Source: Hydrogenophilus thiooxidans (lineage in GTDB: Bacteria; Pseudomonadota; Gammaproteobacteria; Burkholderiales; Rhodocyclaceae). From it: a DNA stretch of 47,923 nt. Positions 1 through 9,051 of this stretch are shown here, in pieces. Made by a program: the position numbers and the translations under genes. Position 1 is the first letter of the stretch. Every line of letters begins with the position of its first letter. The notes under the pieces are model-generated. The model made no database searches, was not told the DNA's origin, and saw nothing but the letters and a program-made list of their open reading frames with translations. The stretch covers positions 1-47,923 of the forward strand of contig NZ_JAHLSY010000016.1 of NCBI RefSeq assembly GCF_019049855.1, written 5' to 3'.

Positions 1-120
1 TTTGGGTCATATGACTCCTATTGAGAAACTCCGATGGTGGCAAACCGAGCGACCAGAGCTTTTCATTTCAAGGGTAGATAATGTCACGGGTCTTGACATT
101 TACTGGGTTAGGAGCGTGTC
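1..120. other. Left-edge non-coding stretch, possible upstream region
   Basis: This stretch is less GC-rich than the rest of the window. A TTGACA hexamer lies at 93-98, but no convincing -10 box sits at the usual spacing. AGGAG at about 110-114 is a plausible ribosome binding site for the gene starting at 121. A reading frame from about position 2 to 166 stays open through here, but it overlaps the next gene and resembles nothing I know, so I do not call it. Confidence 0.3.
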
Positions 121-813
121 ATGTACGGTTCGTACTGGCGGCATGTTGTCGTGTTGGCTGCTGTAATGGCCGGGGGTGGAGTATTCGCCCAACCCCCGAT
201 GAGCGTCGATGATGCTGGCACAATGGATGATGGCGGCAAGAAGGTCGAGGCAGTTTGGCGGAAGGTGGGAGCAGTTCGCGCCTGGGAAATGACGGCTGGT
301 TTCTCGCCCGCACAACATTGGGAGATCGGTGTTGCGTGGGATCGGGAAAAAGACCTCGAATCCCATCTGCAAGATCGGGGTGCGTTACTCGTCGTGAAAT
401 GGGTGCCCGTGCAAACCGAAACCGGATGGTCAGTCGGCGCATTTTTCGATCTGGGCCACCGGCAGTGGCGTTCACCTGCAACGGACGAAAAAGATCGCTA
501 TCAGTCGATGAGCGCGCTGGGGCTAGCAACCTACCGCGCCAACGGACATGTCGTCCATCTCAACGCGGGCGTGGCCCGAGATACGCAAAGCGACGAAAAT
601 ACGGTCGTGTGGGGATTGGGGTACGAATACGAACTGTCTGACACCGTGGCGCTGCTTGCGCAATATTACGGTGAGGAAAGAAGCAGCCCGACGCGCGGCG
701 TTGGGGTGCGCTGGACTGTTGCCGATGGAATGAAGGTCGGTGTGATGGTCGATCGCGCCTCGGGGCGCGACCGCGAAACAGCGGTGGCGCTCAGCTGGGC
801 ATGGGAATTCTAA
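121..813 (+). CDS. Putative outer-membrane or exported beta-strand-rich protein
   Basis: A 230-residue protein of unknown function. It starts with a typical signal peptide: a short charged start, a hydrophobic core at about residues 8-20, and a likely cut after VFA near residue 23. The rest has alternating polar and hydrophobic residues in short strands separated by Gly/Asp/Ser turns. It ends in an aromatic residue (WAWEF), as outer-membrane beta-barrel proteins usually do for recognition by the BAM complex. From this I infer a small barrel or periplasmic protein, but no family is recognised. The ATG at 121 has AGGAG about 7 bases upstream. It converges with the channel gene on the other strand, and the two stop codons overlap. 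Confidence 0.6.
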   Translation: MYGSYWRHVVVLAAVMAGGGVFAQPPMSVDDAGTMDDGGKKVEAVWRKVGAVRAWEMTAGFSPAQHWEIGVAWDREKDLESHLQDRGALLVVKWVPVQTETGWSVGAFFDLGHRQWRSPATDEKDRYQSMSALGLATYRANGHVVHLNAGVARDTQSDENTVVWGLGYEYELSDTVALLAQYYGEERSSPTRGVGVRWTVADGMKVGVMVDRASGRDRETAVALSWAWEF

Positions 814-3800
814 GAGCTGGCTGAAGGTGCGTTCCGGAGCGCCGCCACCACTTCGGGCGCGACGGAACGCACATGGAGATCGTTCTGCGGAAACGGAATT
901 TCGACGCCGTTTGCGCGAAACGCGTTTGCAATCGCAAGCGCCAATTCGGTTTTGGTTTCGCCGCGCACCGCGATATCGGCCACGTAACAGCGAAGCTCGA
1001 ATTCGACGCTGCTTCCCCCAAATTGGCTGAAGGCAACCGTGGGCGCAGGGTCGGTAAGCACGTTGGGGTGGCTTTGGGCAACATCCAAAAGAAGTGCGCG
1101 GACTTGTTCCAGATCACTCCCGTAGGCAACGCCAACTGGGAGCACGATTCGCGATTGAAGATCGGAAAGCGTCCAGTTGCTGACGTTGCCGGTAATGATC
1201 GCTTTGTTGGGAATGAGCACCTCCTGTTTGTCGAGTGTCTCGATAACCGTTGCGCGAATCGTCATCCGTTTCACTCTGCCGGTAACTCCTTGCACCGTGA
1301 CGATGTCGCCGACCCGAATCGGCCGCTCAAAGAGAATGATGAGGCCAGAGACGAAGTTTGCGACAATCTCCTGCAAGCCAAAACCAAGCCCGACTGAGAG
1401 CGCGGCAACCAGCCATTGCAGCTTCGACCAGGGCATGCCGAGTCGGTTGAGGATCCAAACCACGCCAACGGAAATGAGGAGATAGCGAAAGAGGGTGACG
1501 ATGGCGTACTTCGCGCCATCGTCGAGCCGTTTGGTTTGTGCAAGCAGTAACTCAAGGAGGGTAGGAGCATTGCGCGTCAAGAGCGTCAATACGGCTAAAG
1601 CGACTCCGGTAAAGAGCAGATCGGCCACGGTGACGGTGACGGTGAGCGTTTCGTTGCCGCTCACCTCTTGATAGCGCCACAGCACCCAGGTGTCCAGTTG
1701 CGAGAGCGCGGGAAGCAGGGGTGCCCATATCCAAAGAAGTAGGGTAGCGAGCGCAAGCCACGCGCCCCAACGCACGATGCGCCGCAATTGGCGACTGCCG
1801 CGTTCGATCGCCGCTTCGGCTTCGGTAACGTGCAATTCCTGCGCCGCCGCCTCGGTTGGGAGCGATTCCGAGCCAAAAGCAGGCAGCTCCGTGCGCTTTC
1901 GCCCCACTACCAAGCGCCAGCGCTCATCGACGATCGCCCGGGTCAGATCGAAAAGGAGCGCAACGCCCAACAGAGCCCAGAGGGAGCGCCAGTAGGCGAT
2001 GAGCACCGCTTCGGCAGTATAGCGGTAGCCAATCACAAGCAGTAGGATGCTTGCCAGTAGCGGGAGCGCCAAGACCAGCGCAGCGAGGCGCACCACTTTA
2101 TTGCGTACCCGAGGCATAAAGGAACCACTCGTTGCCGAGCGAAAGAACCAGACTCCTGAGAGTAAGAGCCATAGCGCAGCAATGAGCAGGACTGAGCGCA
2201 GCGGAGTGCCCGATTCATCGGGTGCCCCAAGTGCTCCCAGATAGGCAAAGAGCGTGGCAATGAGCGCCGAAACCCAGACAAAAAGGGTGAGATAAGGCCG
2301 CAATCGCTGGACGGTCGCTTCAGGAATCTGGTAACGGTGGTGCAAAAGCCCACCCTGATGTGTGAGAGCAATGCGCCAAAAGTGTAGATTCCACCAAACG
2401 AGAGCCGTTTGTTCGAGCGCGTCACCCAATGCCGCCAATGCGGTGCCACCCGTAGGCCGAAGAAGGAACGAGATCGTGAAGAGAAAAAGCGCCACTCCCG
2501 CCGCTTGGATTGCAGCAATGAGCAAAATCGTGAGGGTTGCCAAGGTTCCTGCGCTGGTACGGGCTGCCGTATGAGGAAGGGTCTGCGCAAACTTGCGAGC
2601 AAGGAGGCCACGGGCAAGCCACCACGTGAGCCAAAGGGCACAAGAGAGGAACGCAGCCACCGGCACCCCATTTTTCCAGGTGGCCAGCCCTTTTGGCAGC
2701 TCTTCGATAAGCGCAACGAGGTGGGTGACGACCGCTTTGGCCTCACTGCCGGCAACCGACCACCAGGGAAGCGCCGATTTTGCCCATAACAGGTACCCTT
2801 GAAGGGTAGCCAGCGTCTCTTCCCGGAACCGCTCTGCTGAATGGGTCGTCGCTTCGAGGTCAGAAGCGGCTTGGGTCATCGCGGTGCGCAGCGCCGCAAG
2901 ACGTGCCAAGACGGTGCGCCGTTCGTCAAGTAGGCGCTGAAAGGCGATGCGCGCCGAGGTTTGCTCGTGCTCGGGTAGTGCGGCAAGATGGGCTTCGACC
3001 GCCTGCTCGAAGGCAGCCTGGCGCTGTTGTGCCTGAACGAGCTCAATTTCAATCTGTTGCCAGGCGCTTAGTGCCTCATTGGCTGCTTGCCATGCGTCGG
3101 TGAGGGCGCCGCGCCACTCAACCATCTCCTGACGCAGTTCATTGAATTGAAAACCGACGAGCGGAGTCAGCCCATGCGTCTTGGCAAGCGCCTCTAAGCG
3201 TTGGAGCTGCTGCTGGTAGGTTTCGAGCCTTTTTTGCATCACATCCTGGATTGCTTTCAACGCCGCAATTTTTTGGTTGGTTGCGGTGAGAAGCTCTTGC
3301 AGCGCGTGGTTGCGTTCGGCGATTTGGCGCCACAGAGGATCGTTCTGCCCGTTTTCGGGCGTGGCGTTGCCTTTGGGCCGGAGCTTTTCGATTGCTTGCA
3401 GCGCCATTTCGGTAAGCTGAAGCTGCTTGGTCACGATTTGCCACCGCACCGCGCGGGCCTCTTCTTCGCGCTTCTGCACCGCTTGCCACAGCTGCTGTGT
3501 CTTCTCCCACTGCAGTTGGATGAGCTGCGCGATGGTTTGAACCGCCTGCGGGGTTCCAGGTGGCAACGGATCGACGGGTTGGGTGAGTTCTGCTGGCGCC
3601 TCGATCGTTTGCCGCTCAAGCGCTGCTTTTTCCTGCTCCCAGCGCCTTTTTTCGCTCAACCATTGCTCTTCTGTGCGTTGCAGCCATTCGGACACTGCCT
3701 CCGTTCCTTTCTGGGCAACCTGCTGGTATTCCCGCGCCAGATCCGGTAAGGTGGCTTTGCGCACCGTTTCCCATAGCCCTCGTGAAGTGGCAAAGCTCTG

Positions 3801-4043
3801 TTCTGCGATGGTAAGCCGCAACTGAAGATCGGCTTCGAGTTTTTGTAGCGCCTGAGTCCGTTCCCGCAGCTTCTGGAGATACTCTTTGGAGCGTCCGGTG
3901 GCTGCTTCGCTTTGCAGCGTGCGATCGATGAGCGCAAGTGGGTTGTTGCGCTCAGATCCCGACGAAGCAGGTGGCTCCTGTTCGTTGGCAGCAAGGACAG
4001 TAACCGCAACGAGGAACCAAACCAAGGTAATGAGCCGCTTCAT
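810..4043 (-). CDS. mscK: MscK/KefA-type mechanosensitive channel
   Basis: A large inner-membrane channel of the MscS superfamily that releases solutes under osmotic downshock. The ATG at 4043 is preferred over one 26 codons upstream because it directly starts a signal peptide (KRLITLVWFLVAVTVLAA), giving 1077 residues, close to E. coli MscK. Residues of about 40-440 form a periplasmic coiled-coil region rich in Gln, Glu and Ala. About eleven hydrophobic segments follow. The C-terminal MscS core has the Gly/Ala-rich pore helix (LSVGLGFGLQEIVANF) and then the beta domain (RPIRVGDIVTV onward). Its stop overlaps that of the upstream convergent gene by 4 bases. The split between MscK and the related MscM is not certain from sequence alone. 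Confidence 0.88.
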   Translation of the reverse strand: MKRLITLVWFLVAVTVLAANEQEPPASSGSERNNPLALIDRTLQSEAATGRSKEYLQKLRERTQALQKLEADLQLRLTIAEQSFATSRGLWETVRKATLPDLAREYQQVAQKGTEAVSEWLQRTEEQWLSEKRRWEQEKAALERQTIEAPAELTQPVDPLPPGTPQAVQTIAQLIQLQWEKTQQLWQAVQKREEEARAVRWQIVTKQLQLTEMALQAIEKLRPKGNATPENGQNDPLWRQIAERNHALQELLTATNQKIAALKAIQDVMQKRLETYQQQLQRLEALAKTHGLTPLVGFQFNELRQEMVEWRGALTDAWQAANEALSAWQQIEIELVQAQQRQAAFEQAVEAHLAALPEHEQTSARIAFQRLLDERRTVLARLAALRTAMTQAASDLEATTHSAERFREETLATLQGYLLWAKSALPWWSVAGSEAKAVVTHLVALIEELPKGLATWKNGVPVAAFLSCALWLTWWLARGLLARKFAQTLPHTAARTSAGTLATLTILLIAAIQAAGVALFLFTISFLLRPTGGTALAALGDALEQTALVWWNLHFWRIALTHQGGLLHHRYQIPEATVQRLRPYLTLFVWVSALIATLFAYLGALGAPDESGTPLRSVLLIAALWLLLSGVWFFRSATSGSFMPRVRNKVVRLAALVLALPLLASILLLVIGYRYTAEAVLIAYWRSLWALLGVALLFDLTRAIVDERWRLVVGRKRTELPAFGSESLPTEAAAQELHVTEAEAAIERGSRQLRRIVRWGAWLALATLLLWIWAPLLPALSQLDTWVLWRYQEVSGNETLTVTVTVADLLFTGVALAVLTLLTRNAPTLLELLLAQTKRLDDGAKYAIVTLFRYLLISVGVVWILNRLGMPWSKLQWLVAALSVGLGFGLQEIVANFVSGLIILFERPIRVGDIVTVQGVTGRVKRMTIRATVIETLDKQEVLIPNKAIITGNVSNWTLSDLQSRIVLPVGVAYGSDLEQVRALLLDVAQSHPNVLTDPAPTVAFSQFGGSSVEFELRCYVADIAVRGETKTELALAIANAFRANGVEIPFPQNDLHVRSVAPEVVAALRNAPSASS

Positions 4044-4164
4044 GCGATGCCATAATGTGAAAGATGCGTACAATCTACCATGAAACCGATGTCTGAAGGT
4101 GCCGAGCGACCTCAGTGGCACGCGATGGGTAGCGATGCAGTTGCCGTTTGAGCGTGGAGTAACG

Positions 4165-5061
4165 ATGATCGAACTGCCAATCCGCTACGTCGAACCCGTT
4201 TTTCGTCCGCCGTCAGAGGCGAATTCGTTGATTCTGCCCGTGACCGATGGGTGTTCGTGGAACCAATGTACCTTTTGTGAGATGTACACGGCGCCGCAGA
4301 AAAAGTTTCGCGCGCGCAGCGAAGCGGAGGTTTTGGAAACGATCCGCCGCTGTGGTGAGGCGTTCGGACCGCACGTGCGTCGCGTCTTCTTGGCCGATGG
4401 TGATGCGATGGTGCTTCCTACGCGGCGACTGGTAGCGATCCTGGAGGCGCTCAACGCCGCGTTTCCCAACCTGCAACGGGTCTCCAGTTACTGTCTGCCG
4501 CGGAATCTTCGCAAAAAAACGGTTGCGGAACTCAAAGCGCTTGCCGAACGCAAATTGACGCTCGTCTATGTTGGCGCCGAATCGGGTGACGATACGGTGT
4601 TGCAACGGGTCCATAAAGGAGAGACTTTCGCAACGACCGAAGCTGCGCTCTACAAGCTAGCGGAGGCAGGAATTCGCCGCTCGGTGATGTTCCTCTTGGG
4701 GCTGGGCGGTAAAGCGCTGTGGTCGCAACACATCGCGGGGAGCGCCGCATTGGCGAACCGGACGCAGCCAGAGTATCTCGCAACGCTCGTTGTTTCGTTT
4801 CCGTTGGGTAAAGGGCGTTTTTTGGCAGCTTGGCCCGATTGGGAAGAGCAGGATCTGGTGGGACTGCTCAAAGAGATGCGGGCGCTTTTGCAGCAGCTCG
4901 AGCTCAAGGAGACGATCTTTCGCTCGGACCATGCGTCCAATTGGCTCGTCCTCAAGGGGACGCTCAACAAAGACAAAGCTAAACTGCTGCACCAGGTTGA
5001 AGCGGCGCTTGCCGATCCCGCGCATGCGCCGCTACGGCCAGCGTGGGCAAGGGGGCTGTGA
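4165..5061 (+). CDS. Radical SAM protein with CX4CX2C cluster motif
   Basis: A 298-residue radical SAM enzyme of unknown substrate. The iron-sulfur cysteines are C30, C35 and C38 in GCSWNQCTFC. The spacing is CX4CX2C rather than the usual CX3CX2C. I recall a COG1032-like group of short radical SAM proteins with GCS(H/W)N(R/K/Q)CTFC that shares it. LADGDAMVL and YVGAESGDD are likely SAM-binding barrel strands. The start at 4165 is preferred because GGAGT lies 4 bases upstream; an in-frame ATG at 4099 has none. It is divergent from the mechanosensitive channel gene, and the tRNA-Met gene faces its 3' end. No partner gene gives a pathway clue. Confidence 0.8.
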   Translation: MIELPIRYVEPVFRPPSEANSLILPVTDGCSWNQCTFCEMYTAPQKKFRARSEAEVLETIRRCGEAFGPHVRRVFLADGDAMVLPTRRLVAILEALNAAFPNLQRVSSYCLPRNLRKKTVAELKALAERKLTLVYVGAESGDDTVLQRVHKGETFATTEAALYKLAEAGIRRSVMFLLGLGGKALWSQHIAGSAALANRTQPEYLATLVVSFPLGKGRFLAAWPDWEEQDLVGLLKEMRALLQQLELKETIFRSDHASNWLVLKGTLNKDKAKLLHQVEAALADPAHAPLRPAWARGL

Positions 5062-5125
5062 GCATCGAGCGGTACAAAGAGGCGAATTTCGCGCAGTGAG
5101 AAAATGGCGCAAATGGAAAAGAAGG

Positions 5126-5202
5126 TGGTGGTGAGGGAGGGAATCGAACCCTCGACCTACGGGTTATGAATCCGTCGCTCTAACCGTCTGAGCTACCTCA
5201 CC
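5126..5202 (-). tRNA. tRNA-Met(CAT)
   Basis: A 77-base tRNA on the minus strand with the 3' CCA encoded. The acceptor arms GGTGAGG and CCTCACC pair fully. The T arm GAGGG-TTCGATT-CCCTC is perfect. The anticodon loop TTCATAA gives CAU. The last anticodon-stem pair (31-39) is A-C, a small oddity. The D arm has the elongator form (GCTCAG...GAGC), so this is probably elongator rather than initiator tRNA-Met. It is transcribed away from miaB. Confidence 0.95.
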
Positions 5203-5213
5203 ACCGGTAGGGT

Positions 5214-5228
5214 GGATGCAGTGCATCC
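5214..5228. promoter_or_regulatory. Perfect 7-1-7 palindrome between tRNA-Met and its promoter
   Basis: GGATGCA-G-TGCATCC is a perfect inverted repeat lying between the tRNA-Met promoter and the tRNA 5' end, so it would fold in the tRNA precursor leader. It may be a processing hairpin or a protein site serving the divergent tRNA-Met and miaB genes. Function is inferred only from position. Confidence 0.4.
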
Positions 5229-5239
5229 GAGAGTCTGAT

Positions 5240-5269
5240 AATATAGCGAGTTCTTGCCGTTATTGTCAA
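5240..5269 (-). promoter_or_regulatory. Promoter of tRNA-Met
   Basis: On the minus strand a perfect TTGACA (5269 to 5264) is followed after 18 bases by TATATT (5245 to 5240). Transcription would start near 5233, some 30 bases before the mature tRNA. Confidence 0.65.
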
Positions 5270-5289
5270 CCCTTGGAGCGTCACCTTTC

Positions 5290-6633
5290 ATGAAAAGCGT
5301 CTACATCCGAACCTTCGGTTGCCAGATGAACGAATACGACACCGAAAAGATGCTGGAGCTGTTGCACGCGCAGTTCGGTGCCGAGGTCACGGATGATCCC
5401 GCTCAAGCCGATCTGATTTTGTTCAATACGTGCTCGGTGCGCGAGAAGGCGCAGGAGAAGGTTTTTCATGAGTTGGGGCGCGTCAAAGCCCTGAAAAAAC
5501 AGAAGCCGGGGTTGCTCATCGGGGTAGGCGGTTGCGTCGCCAGCCAGGAGGGAGAGGCGATCATCGCGCGTGCGCCTTACGTCGATCTGGTCTTTGGCCC
5601 TCAGACGCTCCACCGCTTGCCCGAACTGATCGCGCGCCGCCAACAGGAAGGGAAGCCGCAGGTCGATGTTTCGTTTCCTGAACAGGAAAAGTTCGACGCG
5701 CTTCCCGAGGCCAAGCGGCACGGCCCAACGGCGTTCGTTTCGATCATGGAAGGGTGCTCGAAGTATTGCACCTATTGCATCGTGCCCTATACCCGGGGAG
5801 AGGAGTTTTACCGACCGCTCGAGGAGATCCTCACCGAAGTGGCGGCCCTTGCCGAACAAGGGGTGAAAGAGGTGACGCTCTTGGGGCAAAACGTCAATGC
5901 CTGGCGCGCGCCGCTCGCGGAAGGAAGCCGCGAAATCGCCGATTTTGCGTTTCTGCTGGAGTGCGTTGCGGAGATTCCGGGTATCGAACGGATTCGCTAT
6001 ACCACATCACACCCTCGGGAAATGTCCCCCCGTTTGATCGCAGCGTATGAGCGGATTCCCAAACTGGTCAGCCATTTGCATTTGCCGCTTCAAGCGGGTT
6101 CGGACCGGGTGCTCGCGGCGATGAAGCGCGGCTATACCGTTCTCGAATACAAGTCGATCGTGCGCAAACTGCGCGCCGTACGGCCCAACCTCTCCCTTTC
6201 GTCCGATTTCATCGTCGGTTTCCCTGGTGAAACCGAGGCGGAGTTTCGTAAGACGCTTGCGATCGTCGAGGAGTTGGCGTTTGACACCTCGTTCAGCTTC
6301 GTCTTCAGCCCTCGGCCCGGAACGCCAGCGGCGGAAATGCCCGATCCCGTTCCGCTCGCAGTCAAACAAGGGTGGTTGCGTGAATTGCAAGCGAAAATCG
6401 ACGCACAGGCCCGCGCGTACAGTGAAGCGATGGTGGGGTCGGTGCAGCGGGTGCTCGTCGAAGGGCCGTCGAAGAAAGACCCCAACGAACTCTCCGGACG
6501 AACCGAAAACAACCGGGTGGTCAATTTCCCTGCGCCGGCCCGTCTCATCGGGCAGTTCGTCGATGTCCGGATCACGCAAGCGCTACCCCACAGTTTGCGC
6601 GGTGAAGTGCTGGTGCGGGAGTCGGTTGCGTGA
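5290..6633 (+). CDS. miaB: tRNA-2-methylthio-N6-dimethylallyladenosine synthase MiaB
   Basis: A radical SAM methylthiotransferase that converts i6A37 to ms2i6A37 in tRNAs reading UNN codons. It has 447 residues, normal for the family. The N-terminal UPF0004 domain carries cluster cysteines C11, C48 and C82. The radical SAM motif C156-X3-C160-X2-C163 (CSKYCTYC) matches the E. coli positions to within one residue. A TRAM domain for tRNA binding closes the C terminus from about residue 375. The start [14 protein letters not shown] is the conserved family start, with TGGAG upstream. It leads the miaB-phoH-ybeY-corC-lnt cluster and overlaps the next gene by one base (TGATG). Confidence 0.97.
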   Translation: MKSVYIRTFGCQMNEYDTEKMLELLHAQFGAEVTDDPAQADLILFNTCSVREKAQEKVFHELGRVKALKKQKPGLLIGVGGCVASQEGEAIIARAPYVDLVFGPQTLHRLPELIARRQQEGKPQVDVSFPEQEKFDALPEAKRHGPTAFVSIMEGCSKYCTYCIVPYTRGEEFYRPLEEILTEVAALAEQGVKEVTLLGQNVNAWRAPLAEGSREIADFAFLLECVAEIPGIERIRYTTSHPREMSPRLIAAYERIPKLVSHLHLPLQAGSDRVLAAMKRGYTVLEYKSIVRKLRAVRPNLSLSSDFIVGFPGETEAEFRKTLAIVEELAFDTSFSFVFSPRPGTPAAEMPDPVPLAVKQGWLRELQAKIDAQARAYSEAMVGSVQRVLVEGPSKKDPNELSGRTENNRVVNFPAPARLIGQFVDVRITQALPHSLRGEVLVRESVA

Positions 6634-7691
6634 TGGTCGAACTCCATTGGCAGGCGCAGCCAGAGGATAACGTCCGGCTCTCGAATCTCTGTGGAACGCT
6701 CGATGCCAACCTCCGGCAATTGGAGACGGCGTTCGACGTCGTCATCATGCGCCGCAGCCACGACTTTCGCGTTCAAGGGCGTGCCGAAACGGTGCGGCTT
6801 GTGCGGACCGCGCTCGAACGGCTGTGGCAACGGGCCGGGAAAGCGCTGACGTTGGACGACGTGCAACTTGCGTACGTCGAAGCGCTCAATTGGCCAGAAG
6901 GAGTGGCACCGCAAAACGCGCAAACGCGCCGAACGCAAGCCGCCCCGCGTGCGGCACTCTCGCCCGCCTTACCCGATTGCATCCCGGATCAGACAGGCGA
7001 CAGCGCAGTGCTGCGTAGCCGCAAAGGGCGCGTCATCGCGCGCACGCCACGGCAAGCGGCGTATATCGAGGCGATTCGCACGCACGACATCACCTTTGGC
7101 ATTGGGCCTGCGGGTACCGGCAAGACGTTCCTAGCGGTGGCGTGCGCGGTGGATGCGTTCGAGCGCGAGCAGGTCGAGCGGATCATTTTGACGCGGCCTG
7201 CGGTGGAGGCGGGGGAACGGTTAGGCTTCTTGCCGGGGGATTTGGCGCAAAAAGTCGATCCCTACCTGCGGCCGCTTTACGATGCGCTCTACGATCTCAT
7301 GGGATCGGAACGCGTTGCGAAGCTCTTTGAACGGGGCGCGATCGAGATCGCGCCGCTGGCGTTCATGCGGGGGCGCACGCTCAACCACGCGTTCGTGATT
7401 CTGGACGAAGCGCAGAACACCACCCCCGAACAGATGAAGATGTTCCTGACCCGCATCGGGATCGGGTCGAAAGCGGTGGTGACTGGCGACCTCACGCAGG
7501 TCGATTTGCCGCGAGGCGCGAAAAGTGGCCTCGCTGATGCGGTTGAGGTGCTGGCTAACGTGCGTGGCTTGGCGTTTCAGCGATTCCTGCGCGAAGATGT
7601 GGTGCGCCATCCGCTGGTGGCGCGCATCGTCGATGCCTACGAAGCGTTCGACGCGGCACGGCAGAGCGAAGCGCTTGGGGTGACGCGGTGA
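6633..7691 (+). CDS. phoH: PhoH-like ATPase (YbeZ type)
   Basis: A 352-residue cytoplasmic P-loop ATPase of the PhoH/YbeZ family. In other bacteria it works next to YbeY in RNA processing and ribosome maturation, and here it lies directly upstream of ybeY. Walker A is GPAGTGKT at about residue 153. Walker B is [25 protein letters not shown], with the conserved [10 protein letters not shown] sensor after it. The N-terminal 130 residues form the variable domain that may bind RNA. The ATG overlaps the miaB stop in TGATG, implying translational coupling; a GTG one codon upstream is an alternative start. The 3' end overlaps ybeY. Confidence 0.95.
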   Translation: MVELHWQAQPEDNVRLSNLCGTLDANLRQLETAFDVVIMRRSHDFRVQGRAETVRLVRTALERLWQRAGKALTLDDVQLAYVEALNWPEGVAPQNAQTRRTQAAPRAALSPALPDCIPDQTGDSAVLRSRKGRVIARTPRQAAYIEAIRTHDITFGIGPAGTGKTFLAVACAVDAFEREQVERIILTRPAVEAGERLGFLPGDLAQKVDPYLRPLYDALYDLMGSERVAKLFERGAIEIAPLAFMRGRTLNHAFVILDEAQNTTPEQMKMFLTRIGIGSKAVVTGDLTQVDLPRGAKSGLADAVEVLANVRGLAFQRFLREDVVRHPLVARIVDAYEAFDAARQSEALGVTR

Positions 7692-8161
7692 GAAAGCGCC
7701 TTTATCTTTCCTACCAGCGCGCAACCGAATGGCCGGTGCCGCCCCGGGCTTCGGTGTTGCGCTGGGCGCGCGCAGCGCTCCTATCGGGTACGATGCGGGT
7801 CACGGTGCGGTTCGTCGACGAAGCAGAAGGGCGGGCGTTGAATGCAGCGTACCGTCACAAGGACTATGCGACCAACGTGTTGTCGTTTCCCTACGATCCC
7901 ATTCCGGACGAAGCGCTGGGTATGACCATCGCGCACGGTGATTTGGTGCTGTGCGCGCCGGTACTTCATCGCGAAGCAGTGTCCCAGGGAAAAACCGTGG
8001 ACGCCCATTGTGCCCATCTGGTCGTTCATGGTATGCTGCACTTGCAAGGATTTGACCATGAAACGGACGAGGAGGCCGAAGCGATGGAGGCGCTCGAGCG
8101 TCGTCTCCTTGCCCGTTTGGGGTTTCCTGATCCCTATCGCGACGTGAAATCATCGGTATGA
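7688..8161 (+). CDS. ybeY: Endoribonuclease YbeY
   Basis: A 157-residue metal-dependent RNase involved in 16S rRNA 3' maturation and ribosome quality control. The diagnostic motif [11 protein letters not shown] (about residues 124-134) supplies the three zinc-binding histidines. The N-terminal region ([33 protein letters not shown]) is the family fold. Translation starts at a GTG overlapping the phoH stop (GTGA). The 3' end overlaps the corC start in ATGA. Tight coupling with phoH and corC is the standard proteobacterial arrangement. Confidence 0.96.
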   Translation: MRKRLYLSYQRATEWPVPPRASVLRWARAALLSGTMRVTVRFVDEAEGRALNAAYRHKDYATNVLSFPYDPIPDEALGMTIAHGDLVLCAPVLHREAVSQGKTVDAHCAHLVVHGMLHLQGFDHETDEEAEAMEALERRLLARLGFPDPYRDVKSSV

Positions 8162-9021
8162 GTGACCCGACTGAACCTTCGTCTACCAAGGGCCTTTGGG
8201 CCCGTCTCACCCACCTCTTTTCCTCCGAACCCGAAACTCGAGAAGAATTGCTGGAATTGCTGCGCTCGGCATGCGAACGCAATCTGCTCGACGCTGAAGC
8301 GCTTGCGATCATCGAGGGGGCGCTTGCGATCTCCAACCTGACCGTGCGCGACGTGATGGTGCCACGCAGCCAAATGGATGTGATCCGCGTCGACGACTCG
8401 ATTGAAGCGATCACGCGGCTGGTGGTCGAGACCAACCATTCTCGCTTTCCTGTGGTTGGGGAAGACAAAGACGACGTCTTGGGTATTTTTCTTGCCAAAG
8501 AGCTGTTGCGCTACTATGCGGGGGAGCCGTTCGACCTGCGCGACAGCCTCCGGCCTGCCGTTTTCGTCCCGGAGTCGAAACGGCTGGACATTTTGTTGCG
8601 CGAATTTCGCGTCCGTCGGAACCACATGGCGATCGTTGCCGACGAATATGGTGGGGTAGCGGGGTTGGTCACCATTGAAGACGTTTTGGAGCAGATCGTT
8701 GGGGAGATCGAAGACGAATACGACTTCGAAGGGCAAGAGGATGCGATCGTTCCCGAACACGACGGCACGTTCCGCGTTCGTGCCGACCTAGAGCTGGCCG
8801 ATTTCGATGAAGCGTTTGCCACGCAGTTCGACGAAACCGAAGAAGCCGATACCGTGGGGGGGTTGCTGATCCACCACTTGGGCCGTCTCCCCCACATCCA
8901 TGAGACGGTCACCTTGAACGGGTGGCGTTTCGAAGTGGTGCGTGCCGATGGGCGTCGTGTCTATTGGGTACGGGTACGCAAGCTTCCGGCGGCAGAAACC
9001 GAATCTTCTGAAGAAGCGTAG
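8158..9021 (+). CDS. corC: CorC/HlyC-family CBS protein, Mg/Co efflux accessory
   Basis: A 287-residue protein of the CorC (YbeX) family. It lacks the membrane domain of larger CNNM proteins. A CBS pair spans about residues 55-185 and begins with the signature [16 protein letters not shown]-terminal CorC_HlyC domain spans about 200-280 ([18 protein letters not shown]). E. coli CorC is linked to magnesium and cobalt efflux, but its direct role is uncertain. Recent work ties YbeX to ribosome assembly, which fits its place after ybeY. It overlaps ybeY by 4 bases. Confidence 0.93.
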   Translation: MSDPTEPSSTKGLWARLTHLFSSEPETREELLELLRSACERNLLDAEALAIIEGALAISNLTVRDVMVPRSQMDVIRVDDSIEAITRLVVETNHSRFPVVGEDKDDVLGIFLAKELLRYYAGEPFDLRDSLRPAVFVPESKRLDILLREFRVRRNHMAIVADEYGGVAGLVTIEDVLEQIVGEIEDEYDFEGQEDAIVPEHDGTFRVRADLELADFDEAFATQFDETEEADTVGGLLIHHLGRLPHIHETVTLNGWRFEVVRADGRRVYWVRVRKLPAAETESSEEA

Positions 9022-9051
9022 CGTCTCTCCCGTGGCCCCTCGCGTGATCCT

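Noticed and set aside
2-166. An open frame entering from the left edge, ending inside the first gene
   Set aside because: It overlaps the signal-peptide region of the 121-813 gene and has no recognisable sequence. It could be the tail of a gene outside the window, but I cannot support it.
4099-4164. Longer N terminus for the radical SAM protein
   Set aside because: The extra 22 codons lack a ribosome binding site and are unlike the family, while the ATG at 4165 has GGAGT close by.
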